Notes under the pieces: generated by a model
Seen by the model: only the letters and a program-made list of their open reading frames with translations
What the model was told of the DNA's origin: nothing
Databases searched by the model: none
From: Theocolax elegans
Lineage: Eukaryota; Arthropoda; Insecta; Hymenoptera; Cerocephalidae
Direction of reading: 5' to 3'
Assembly: GCA_026168455.1 (NCBI GenBank)
Contig: CM047430.1
Coordinates: 70,471,044 to 70,535,043, forward strand
DNA: 64,000 nucleotides
Translations under genes and position numbers: made by a program
Part shown: in pieces, positions 51,878 to 62,240 of the stretch
How positions within the stretch are numbered: position 1 is the stretch's first letter
Layout: each line of letters opens with the position of its first letter

Positions 51878-52627
51878 ATTTTAATATAAATCGGGAGCTC
51901 ATGTAACGGACAGCTATCGAGGACTCCAACCACGAATCTGCTTGCTTGGTGAAGGATTTGGGACGCACTCACGTATTTAATTATATATTTAGAGTGAATA
52001 TTCCAATCATGATCATAATGTATATTAAGTACAAAGTTAAAAATAACTAAGGATAGATTTCGTATAATGTTTATACAAAGTTATTCAAACTTTGTAGAAA
52101 GTTTATTTTCATTAAGATAAATGTCTACCTAACATTATAAATTAATCAAAGTTTAATAAACTTATTATCAAGTTAATATATAATATATATAAAGTATTTA
52201 TTTCGATTTTGTCAAATTTTAGCTTTCCTTAATAAATACGCAAAGTTCATAAACACTTCTTATTAAGTTTATGATTGAATTCATATAAAGTTTATGTAAA
52301 GTTGGTTCAAACTTTACATAAAGTTTAACATCATTAAGGTAAATGTTTGGTTAATTGATCAAATTTGTATAAACTTATAATCAAGTTGAGCTAAAGTATA
52401 TATTAGGCTATGCCAAACTTTACCTAATGATTATCTTTATCGTAAAATTTCGAAATACTTTATAAAACGTTCAAAAAAACTTTCGATAAACTTCAGATAA
52501 ACATTTGCATATTTTAATCAACAAATTTCTCAAGTTCGGCAATGTCTCGTTGGACACGTTCATATAAACTTTATTTTATCCTAAACTTTATATGAAGTTT
52601 AGACCAACGTACATTTTTTTACGCGGG
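51878..52627. repeat. Right 750-bp terminal inverted repeat
   Basis: The reverse complement of 41964-42713, starting ATTTTAATATAAATCGGG and ending ACGCGGG. It carries the same subterminal motif array. Near identity of the two repeats argues for a young insertion or recent homogenisation. Confidence 0.9.
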
Positions 52628-52787
52628 TGGGTGCAGATATAAGATGATATTAACGTGAAGTAGCATAAAGTTATTGCGCAATGTTACATGGGTCGAGCTG
52701 ATTCGCAAGAATGCTGCTCGTACTCTAGAAAAATCATTGAGCAGTACAAGTATATAAGCCACATAGGTGTGTATTAGTTATTTATGT

Positions 52788-52952
52788 ACTTTGGTATATA
52801 TGATACGTTAATGCGATCAGAGGGAAAATATCATTGTGAATGGATAGTAGTTGGGCCGCGGTCGCGAGCGCAGCGAGCGTCCAAGGCATAACTAATCCAT
52901 TCACAATAATATTTTTCTTCTAATCGCGCTAACGTATCATATATACCATAGT
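52788..52952. mobile_element. 165-bp foldback element with GC-rich loop
   Basis: Arms of about 65 bp are inverted copies at roughly 80-85% (left TTGGTATATATGATACGTTA, right AACGTATCATATATACCATA). They enclose a GC-rich loop with a GCGAGCGCAGCGAGC motif. It begins 160 bp right of the large transposon. It is probably a MITE or foldback relic; no target duplication was identified. Confidence 0.6.
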
Positions 52953-52963
52953 GCGTAAAAGAT

Positions 52964-53416
52964 TTTACAGCCTTATAACCCGTGTGGCGAGTCTTACGTG
53001 TCGGAGAAATTAATAGAAATAAATGGAAAATAATATAGATAATTTGAATGAAGAGAGAGAGAAGTGTTGGCCCGGGCGCGCGCGATCAACGACACATCGA
53101 GTTTCGGCAATTCGACACCGCGGGTATTAGATGCACTGCACTAAATCGCAGCTTGTGTTTACTTTCGTATATATTTCTTCTGCTGGAGTTTGTGTACTAC
53201 GCGTTTCGAAGACGTTGGTCTCGATTTTCAAGTGGACGGTCGACGATATGGAGAATTTGTATACATCTTACTAGGATGTGTAGCGTTTCTATACATCCTA
53301 GTAATCGATATAATCACGCGCATACAGTCGGCCACGAATTTGGTTGCATTAGATGTATTTACGAATTTAGCGTGCTCCGCGCGTAAGACTCGCCGTACGA
53401 GTTAGTAGGCTGTAAA
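52964..53416. mobile_element. ~450-bp inverted-repeat element with TTTACAGCC ends
   Basis: The left end (TTTACAGCC, then GGCGAGTCTTACG) is mirrored on the right (CGTAAGACTCGCC, then GGCTGTAAA). Arms are about 42 bp at roughly 80% identity. Inside is a CpG-rich segment and a short frame (53190-53405) with a hydrophobic stretch that I do not recognise. A 15-bp hairpin lies at 53269-53303. Probably a non-autonomous DNA element; no clear target duplication. Confidence 0.5.
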
Positions 53417-53983
53417 TATATGTATGTACGTTTGTTTAAAGGTCGAAACGTTCACCGCGTGTGAGTAAAGATAAGCCGCGTTTAGTGACGTCCCGCGCGC
53501 ATAATCAACGGTTAACAGGTTTTATGAACCTGTAACGTGGACAACGGAAGCTGCACTCAACGTCGCTGGCCCGTCGAGTCAATTTGCCGATCTGTCTCTC
53601 TCTCTCTCTCTCTCACTCACTCCCTCTGCTTTTTTTTCACGGCGAGCACACATTTTTTATTTGTACGAGCTCCACGAGCCCAAGCAAGAGAGAGAGGGAG
53701 AGAGAGAGAGAGATGGAGAGGTAACGAGGCGCATACGACATATAAATTGATCAGTCGGGATAGAAAAATCCTGGGAACGAGACCCGAGAGAGTGGCCGAG
53801 AGAGCTGAATGAAAATAAAAAGGATATCAGATTGCCGCGGCGTCGGAAGTTACGGATTAAGTTAGGAAGTAGACAGTTAGCCTCGCTCTCGACCAGAGAG
53901 AAATTGACCGAGCAGCGAAGAAGAGAGACCTATTGCTGCAGAGAGAAACGGAGAGAAACAAAGAGACCGGGAGGGAGGGAGAT

Positions 53984-54016
<33 letters not shown>

Positions 54017-54964
54017 AACAAACGCGCGTACACGCATCCGAATGACGCGTTAAAACGCAATCCCATTTACGAGTGCCGTTCGATATAGAAGTGAGAGCAC
54101 GTGGTGCGCGAAAAAGTTTCGCGCACAAGTGAGTAAAGGAGAGAGGGAGAGAGAAGGAGAGTGTGGTCATCGCGTGCGCGCCTCGAACACGTGGTTATAT
54201 ATAAGCACTTTGTTTCGCTCCGGAACGCCCGGAATGGTGGCGCGCCGGTTGAGGGACCTTGACCCCCCCAAGAGCCACGACGCGAGTTCATTCGGTTTCC
54301 GCGAGTGCGAAATCAAAGAGAGGGAAAAGAGGGATCGTGCGTTGTTGCCGCGCTCCTCTCTCTCTCTCTCTCTCTCTCTACGTACACGTACATATCCACA
54401 TATATACGCCGTGTATCTGCATACCTGCACTATTCATATACACGCGCTTTTATTCGATATATTTTCCGAATTTCACGCTTTCGATCGTGCAACGAATTGC
54501 ATTGACCGTAGTAACAGTTGACATAAAAATAAAACGCACGTTAAAATAAGGGATAAGAAAATACAGAAAAAAAAGATGAAAGAGAAATGAAAAGCGATAA
54601 GGGAGTAGTAGGTGTACGCATAGATGTATCTGTTATGGCATTCTATCTGTCGAGGTAAGTGGCCGCGTCCGTGTAAACACCGGGATTCCGAATCGGGGCC
54701 CCTTGTGTTTTCTGTATATATATATATATATATAAAGAGGGATATAACCTTTCGGAAGGAGGATATACAAGAGCAGTGGTTGAAGACGTTTGGCCCCCGA
54801 GACGTCGATCCTCGTGTGATTACGGGCCAATTAACGATACGCGGGGTCGGACCCTCGAGCTCGCGCGCGCCCGTTCGCCTCTGTTCGCGCGACCCTCCTG
54901 TTTTTGGTGCGTTTGCCCCAACGCTCAACCGAGCAGGCAAGCGAACGAGCTTCGATCCCTCACC

Positions 54965-55008
<44 letters not shown>

Positions 55009-58000
55009 AAGGGAGTGCGATAAAATGTAAACCAGTGGACAAACCGGCGCCAAAGGGACACCCTACGAGGTGCAAGGGCGCTAAGCGTTACGACGACTCT
55101 TGTCTCGGGGTCACGGTCACGCTTATTCTCTTTCCCTTTTCCTCGATCTGGGTTATGTTCAACACGGGAAAATTCGAAGGTACTATCGACCAACCGCGTG
55201 GTACTATATATATCTTCCACCTTTTACCTTTCCTTCCTCTTTTCTCATTGTACTACTTATTCTTGTAAATTCAATTGTTTAAATTATGTATTATATATAA
55301 ACAGTAACTTTTGTATATGGTATAAAAAATGTACGCGTGCAGCGAAGTAATTTTACGTTTCGCGTCGATGGAATTATAATTACGATATTTATAATACTAG
55401 ACCGATGATTAAGGGTCACGGGTAACAATCGAATTTTTCACACCGTAGAACGAGAACTGTACACACGAAAGGCTTGATCGAGTACTATAAAATACGGTAA
55501 TTTCAAGTTCAAACTCCACAAGTTAAGAGTGTATATTTAATCCAATGTCGGTTCTCCTTTGTTGTGCCATTTGCCAGTATAGAAAATTACGGTACGAAGG
55601 AATAACGAGCGAGTACAAGAAAGAGAGATACAGTCGTAAAGTAGAGAAAGAAAAAAGAATTTCAATTACGCATCGAATTTCGCGCATGAGCTGATATAAA
55701 TAGAAAGAGAGAGAGAGAGAGAGGGAGAGAGCGTAGGTTGCACCCGGCGCAAAGCCGTTAAACGATCGCTTTCTTCTGTATAACTCGAATCGACGAAGGG
55801 GGATGTGCATGTGTGTGTATAGATATATATATATATAGTCTTAAATATCGGCTGAACGACTCCGTTGCATAAGAGGTATATAATACGGGCTACTGCTGCC
55901 GGCGACTACTCCTCCTTCGGCTCGTGCCGAAATTTCGAATCTCGCCGAGAAAGAGAAAGAAAAGAGGGAATGAACCATAAGAGAGAGAGAGGGAGGAGGG
56001 GGAAATGTACGGTGACTTCGAGGGGAATCGAAAAGAGAGTGAGAGAGTGAGAGAGAGGGAGAGAGGAGATTCGTGCCTAATTATGTGGAAGCGTGCCACA
56101 CCCTCACGCGAATGAGGGAGAGAGAGAAACGACGTCCTCGAGACACCTGGTGGTCTAGACACTTTTTCACCGGGGATGACGACGAGTCTCGTGCTCTTCA
56201 TCTTCTTGCTTCTTGTCGCTGAAAGGCTTGGCCCTGAACCACCTTTGATTCTCCTACGTGCGCCGGTGGATTCGAGCGTTTGCTCTTGAACTTACGGGAT
56301 TACGGTGATTCTCATTTTAAATTCGCGTCACCTTTTTTCCTTTCAACTGATTCTACCGCGAATGTTTCGGTACTGCAGCGCACTACTACTGGTACCAAAA
56401 GCATCGATTCAAAATGCGATTGTGCACTCGATGTAACCTTGTACATTACGAGATGCCAAACGCACGTAGTTTTATCATTATCATATCGATGCAACGTCGA
56501 ATGCACCCCAATTACAATTATTTACGATGGAAAGAAAAGATTCTCGGATAACCTTACGGGCGATCCGAGCCATGCAAACCTTAATTATCGGCCCGACTCG
56601 GGGCAAAATAAAAACAACTCGAAGTTAAAAAAAAAAGAGCCGTAGATCGAAAAAGCAATCATTGAAACCGATAAGAAGAATCAAGAGCTCTCGAGATGAA
56701 AGGGAAAAAAAGCCGACTGCACGAAAACTGACCTAGACCGTGAAAAAACAGAGAGAGAGAGAGAGAGAGAGAGTGAGTGAGTGAAGGAGGGAGAAAGAAA
56801 GAAAAAAAAAAGAGAGCGGTCATTCTATTGCACAGGAGAGCCCTCGTGAGAGGGGGGCAAGTAAAATAGAGGGGCGTCACTCCCCCAATATCGCATTAAG
56901 ATATCAAATGGCCGTAAGTCTCGTAGTCCCCTATTCGATGCCGGTCTCGTGACACGAAGGAGGACGCGTGGCAGCTACCCTTTTTTCTGCAGACTCCGGA
57001 GAAGGTATACGTATACTCGAATGCGTGTGTATATATGTATACATACGCGCGAGGAGGGGAGCGATCGAATTGGCGGGGGTGAGCCCTCGCGCATCCTCTC
57101 ACTCCCTCTCTTTCTCCCTCCTCTCGGTCGCTCTTTCGAGGGCATGAATGAAATCCCTCTTGGAGGGTCGAACTGACTCGCTCGGGGCGTCTGACCCTCC
57201 AAATCCTGGCTCACTGGGGCATCGAGTTTACTCCTGGCCCAGGACAAGCCGCAAAACAATAACACGTCCACGTGGATCTACTATCCACGTGTTTACCTTA
57301 TGGACATGCGGGTTTCGTTACCTTTCTTTACCTACATTTTTAACGACCAAAAAGGTGTCGAAACCTTGTACGACCCTGGAATTGTAATCGCTCTGTGATT
57401 CTATGTATCTCAGAGATTTGTACTACTTAAAATCTTTACGTATAGCGCGCACACATTAAAGGTTCTTTTAACACATTTTTTAAATAAATAACGGGAATAG
57501 TTTAAATAATTAAACATATGTACATCCGAAACATGTAAACCAATTCAAAGAAGGAAAAAAGAAGAGAAGATTTACATTTGTATTTTGATATATCGCAGTG
57601 TAAACAACTCGTCCTTTTCGAAACGTCTGGCAATGCAGATGCTCGTGAGAAAAACAAAATAAATAAACGACTCCCGTTACACTTTTAAAATATTATTTAC
57701 AACATTACATGTTTTCGATCTGGCAAATGTAAAATTATCGTTTCTTCGTCGTATAATAGGTTACTGAACTCATCCAAATTTGACAATACGGACGTAGACC
57801 GAATTTTGCAAAAAAAAAAAAAAAGCGACCGAGTGTATATAAGTACGCCAGTAATTTGCTGGATAAGTTAGGCCAGTCTTCCGGCCCCCGTAAACACCTG
57901 TCGATTAGTACCTCCGTTCCACCGGCACCAACGCGTTTCTCACACACACACGCACACGCACACGCGCGCACGTGGATCGTACCTATGTATATATTCGTGG

Positions 58001-61000
58001 GCACCGGCCGATGCGTATCAATCCGTGGCGAATGACTCAACTCGCCAAACTTGTGCGCGAATATACACATCTGCGCTCACACGAATATACATACATACAT
58101 ACATACGTACATACACGTATATACAATTCTGCAAAAAGGAATCACAAATTTACACCGACGTTTTTACGAACGAAACTAGGAAATGGGATTTTTTTTGTCG
58201 AGTACTTTCTCGGGAGGAGATAGATCTGGATAATGTCGGTTCTTGTATTGCTGCTTTATTTTTATTTCTTCTCCTGATGGGCGGACTGTCAAGAGTGCTT
58301 GATCTTTGCTGGTTATATTAATGCGTATAAATACAATTAGTTTTAAATACATTTGTTTTTTATTTATATTGTACAGTCCAATAAACGCGTCACTTTCTAG
58401 TTATTTTACCTTCGAACTATGAATATTTTACACGCATGCACGTGGTAATTATAAGGGACACGGCATAATCTATAACGATTGCAAAGTCAATTAGTCTGAT
58501 TTTTACAAGAATTAATTTCAACGGTTTATAAAAATAATTGAATATGTTTAATATATTTTCTTTTAATTGCACATTTACATGAAAATGTACAAACGCCGTT
58601 TGATTGAATTTTCGAATGTGTATAGCACGCAAAGAAACGTTTCCCAGTAAAAATTAAAATAATGAACGTGATAATGGTCACGTGTGAAAATTATCAGAAT
58701 GTGACTTTAAATTTTCTATATAAGATAGAGTACAATTATAATAATTGTGCGAGGGTGAATAATTTATAATATACATGTTGGAAATGTATATAAAAATTAT
58801 CTCTTTTCGTGAAACCGGCTGTAAATAAATCTAAAAAGCTCGTTATTTTTCTATCAAATGATTATTTCAAGTAATACTTCACGAGAATTCGAGATCAAAA
58901 GTTCATATCAAGTTTACACTCGATATTAATGGGTGTAATAAAGAAAAATATAACTAGAATGCCGGCCAATAACTTTTGTAAAACAAAAAAAAAATAATTA
59001 AAAAATACGAAAGAAACGAGTAACTCCAAAGTAAATAAATCATTTTTAGAACTGCCCTCTCCCGTTTACATTCTTACCTCCGTCAACAGAAAAAAAGCAC
59101 AAAACAACACGAGCGAATGAGGGTTAATAAATCAACAAAAAATTTCCCAAGCGTAATAAGGGAAAAAAGCGATATAAAAAAAAAAGAAACCTCGAAAAAT
59201 CGAAAGTACCGCGTGATTTAGTCGACAGTAGAGCGAAAGAGAGAGAGAGAGAGAAAGAGTCGTGAACGACGGCTGGCGTTCGAGTTCAAAATTTTCGAGT
59301 GGAAAGTGTCGGTGGAACTCAAGCCATGGCGATATATATCTCCGTCTCATTCTCGAATGGGAAAAAGCGTGCATCCTGCGCGAGCGAGCAAGCGAGCTTG
59401 GGCTGTTCACATGCACCGGGGACGCCCTTATGTCACGGGGTTGGAACGAGAGCCAGCTGCAAGGCGCCCAAGCGAGACCGTCGAAGAACGCGCGCGCGCG
59501 CTCGCTCGCTCGCGTACTCGGAAACGTTGTAAAAATAATTATTAAAGCCGTTAGCTTGCCGAGGCCGTTTTCTATACGTACGGCTTTGAAACACACATAT
59601 ACGCGCGTACGTATACGCACACGCACACACACACCCAGAGACAAAAAACAATATTTTTTGTGCCTTCAAATGGAATTAAGAAACACCTTTCGATGAGGTG
59701 GTAAATGTATTTTCAAGGTTTTTTTAAATAAAATTTTACACTAACAGATGTAAATAATTGGTTGACGGTAAATTTATAGGTTTGCGTTTGTGCGCGACAC
59801 AGAAGTCGGTATATCACATTTATGAGTTAAACATTTTTAATATTTTAAAATCTATATATGGTAGTTTATTATAACGATGTACCATGCAGTTTTTAGAATA
59901 TATTTTATTTATTTTTACTACTTCTTTTGAATACTTAAAATAGCTACTACGAATTGTCGTTCACGGTATCCCTTAAAGTTAAAAAATATGACGAATTATG
60001 TACAAATAAATTTTTTATTTAATGCAATTTATTGCAACTTTTTATAACAATTTTATTTTGCGGTATCGAAAAGTTAGCGTTTTTATCGAAAAGTAATTTA
60101 CGTTGCTTTTTAAAAGTTTGGTATGAACGATATTAATAATATTTCGAAAATAATTTTGTACGTTATATTTTCGACATTTTTTTTCGTTATATTTGTAAAT
60201 AAGCATTTATTCAAAATGTTTTACTGCGTATCGATTTATGTACTCTTCAGCATAAAATTATGATAATTTATTTAGTGTGACAGGTCGTAAATATTTGTAA
60301 TAAACAAATGAAATTTACGTTTACGAATCATCGTCCGTAAAAGTACGATGTAGAAATTCGATCGATAAACTCATTTGAAAGAGGAATAAAAGAAAATAGT
60401 TTGTAATTTCGTGCGGCTGGACGATATATATATATATATAGGAAAAAGTGCGCAGGAGTGGCACATACGCGTGTGGCTATATCAGAAAAATGATGAACGC
60501 CATGGGTTCGCATAGGTCGTTGTAACGAATGAGAACCGGGAGTCATCAATTCTGATCGTCGATGCGAGGATAATTTGAAATTATTATTCTTTCTTTCCTC
60601 GTGCGAGCGCGTCCGAAATTCCCTGCGTGAAATCGATTCGATGCAATCCTCGTCTCCTCTCATTCTCTCAAAATTCGATCCATTCCATGAGAAACTCGGC
60701 TTTTGTGTGTATGTATACCTTGAACCTTCGGTGAGCATTTTCACTCGCTATATACCGTTTATGCGGTAAAATGTGTATTCTACGTTTGTTTACTCACAAC
60801 ATACACACACACTACACACACCAATCCATTTCTCATGTCCACTCGTATATGAATTTTTCTTTTCGATATTACAAAAATTTGATTGCATCATTTGAATTGC
60901 TTAAAAAATTGTCGATAAATTCGCTGAGTCGCATTAAACGAGTAAACGTTTCCAAATTAAAACTAATTATCTAGATACGACTCGTACTAATATTTTACCA

Positions 61001-61463
61001 GTTTCGGTGGACTATCTATGTGTCGAGTCTCCAATGTTATTGTACGTTAAATCAATACAGAATATTTATGGAAAATTACCCTATTTATTAGTAAACGAGT
61101 ATGTTTAAAATATAAAATAAAAATCTGAGAAAATTTTAAAATTTAATTATGATCGAGAAAAGTTTATGTCGGCAATTTTACGCCAAGAAACAATATATCG
61201 ATAATTCAATTTTCACAATTGGGAATATATTGTTTATTTATAAATCTACAAAATTCGTGTATATATTGTTTAAAACCAATGTAAGAACCTGACAAAAATT
61301 TAACCTATTGAAACCCATGAAACAAATTTTAAAACCGAGGAAATGAAAAGTCACCTTTAGCAAGTAATATCTGAGACACTCCACGAAAGAGTGGCTAGGT
61401 TTTCACCCTTTCAACACTTCACTGGGAATTCGAGAGAAATACTGCACTTGGTCGATTATCTGC
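53417..61463. other. Presumed Tet intron, right part, no recognisable exon
   Basis: CpG- and purine-rich patches occur at about 53440-54300, 54800-55130, 56950-57260 and 59230-59530, with AT-rich DNA between. CT or GA runs lie at 53593-53614, 53990-54016, 54354-54380, 54969-55001, 55703-55722 and 56751-56773. An E-box followed by a TATA-like element at 54188-54204 may mark a promoter. Open frames are short or low-complexity. Confidence 0.5.
54188..54204 (+). promoter_or_regulatory. E-box plus TATA-like element
   Basis: CACGTG (54188-54193) is followed at once by TATATATAA (54196-54204) in an otherwise CpG-rich, GA-rich patch. It could serve an internal Tet promoter, but only motifs support it. 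Confidence 0.25.
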
Positions 61464-61688
61464 TGTTGCGTATGGAGAAGGTGATAGGAGAGGACCGAAT
61501 AAAAAAATTGATCGGACGCCGGGACTCGAACCGAGGATCCGCGAGTTTCCAGTCACGAGACCTAACCACTAGGCCACCGTCCGCGATTACTTGTCGTAGT
61601 TGCATTCGTCATGATATTTCGCGTTTCGGTCATCCTACACCGTTCTCACACACGCGCCGATCCGCGCGTCGATGTTACGTACGTAACA
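61464..61688. repeat. Left 225-bp LTR of the TRIM-like element
   Basis: A direct copy of 62012-62236 with TG...CA ends. It contains a tRNA-like unit on the minus strand. Confidence 0.85.
61513..61583 (-). tRNA. tRNA-like gene or pseudogene inside left LTR
   Basis: The 71-nt minus-strand unit has an A box (TGGCCTAGTGG), a perfect B box (GGTTCGAGTCC) and a T7 run four to five bases after its 3' end, a Pol III terminator. A cloverleaf can be drawn. The acceptor pairs CGGACG with CGTCCG, the D arm pairs GCCT with AGGT, and the anticodon stem pairs CGTGA with TCGCG around an eight-base loop CTGGAAAC. The T stem has one C:C mismatch. The odd loop makes the isotype unclear; GGA (Ser) is one reading. 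It may be a tRNA-derived promoter rather than a working tRNA. Confidence 0.5.
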
Positions 61689-62011
61689 CCTCCGACGGCC
61701 GGGCATACGACGTCCTCGTCGTGTTTTATTGTCATTACACCTCCGGATTATTTTTATTCGTCATTTACTCTTCTTTATCGACGCGTCTCTCGGATCCGCT
61801 GCGTGGAACTTCTGACTTCACGGGGACGAAACGCTTTATTTATTTATTTTCGAGGCTCGTTCGCTCGGTACACTTAATTATTATTTTTTCTTCATTAATT
61901 AGACCACGGAGGATAATGTAGGAATTGATTTTTACGTGGGTTCGTTCACTCGAGAGAGATACCAGCAGTGAATTAGTGGATTCTACTCTCCCGCACCAGG
62001 GATGCCATTTA

Positions 62012-62236
62012 TGTTGCGTATGGAGAAGGTGATAGGAGAGGACCGAATAAAAAAATTGATCGGACGCCGGGACTCGAACCGAGGATCCGCGAGTTTCCAG
62101 TCACGAGACCTAACCACTAGGCCACCGTCCGCGATTACTTGTTGTAGTTGCATTCGTCATGATATTTCGCGTTTCGGTCATCCTACACCGTTCTCACACA
62201 CGCGCCGATCCGCGCGTCGATGTTACGTACGTAACA
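62012..62236. repeat. Right 225-bp LTR of the TRIM-like element
   Basis: A direct copy of 61464-61688 with one noticed substitution (TTGTTGTAG versus TTGTCGTAG). Confidence 0.85.
62061..62131 (-). tRNA. tRNA-like gene or pseudogene inside right LTR
   Basis: Identical to the unit at 61513-61583, with the same A box, B box and T7 terminator. Its duplication follows from being part of the LTR. Confidence 0.5.
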
Positions 62237-62240
62237 CTGC

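Larger units (their letters stand above)
41964..52627. mobile_element. 10.7-kb CACTA/EnSpm-like DNA transposon with BEN-domain cargo gene
   Basis: The element is bounded by 750-bp terminal inverted repeats starting CCCGCGTAAAAAAATGTACG and flanked by TG on both sides (41962-41963 and 52628-52629), a plausible 2-bp target duplication. Content in order: left repeat, leftward seven-exon BEN gene (43146-45923), 1.57-kb palindrome (46386-47958), rightward tnp2-like transposase (48146-51697, frameshifted), right repeat. The transposase places it in or near the CACTA/CMC superfamily, although the termini are not CACTA. It lies in the presumed Tet intron, with the transposase in Tet sense and the BEN gene antisense. 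The repeats are nearly identical, so insertion looks fairly recent. Confidence 0.88.
61464..62236. mobile_element. TRIM-like LTR element with tRNA-like units in its LTRs
   Basis: Two 225-bp direct repeats (61464-61688 and 62012-62236) begin TGTTGCG and end CGTAACA, giving the TG...CA ends of LTR retrotransposons. CTGC flanks the whole (61460-61463 and 62237-62240), a 4-bp target duplication. The internal region (61689-62011, 323 bp) has no coding capacity, and I see no convincing primer-binding site or polypurine tract. I noticed only one difference between the LTRs (C/T near 61593). Size and structure fit a terminal-repeat retrotransposon in miniature. Confidence 0.8.

Noticed and set aside
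54624..55268. 214-codon + strand frame near 55 kb
   Set aside because: It contains translated TA and GA microsatellites, and the intervening part matches nothing I recognise and has no supporting splice pattern.
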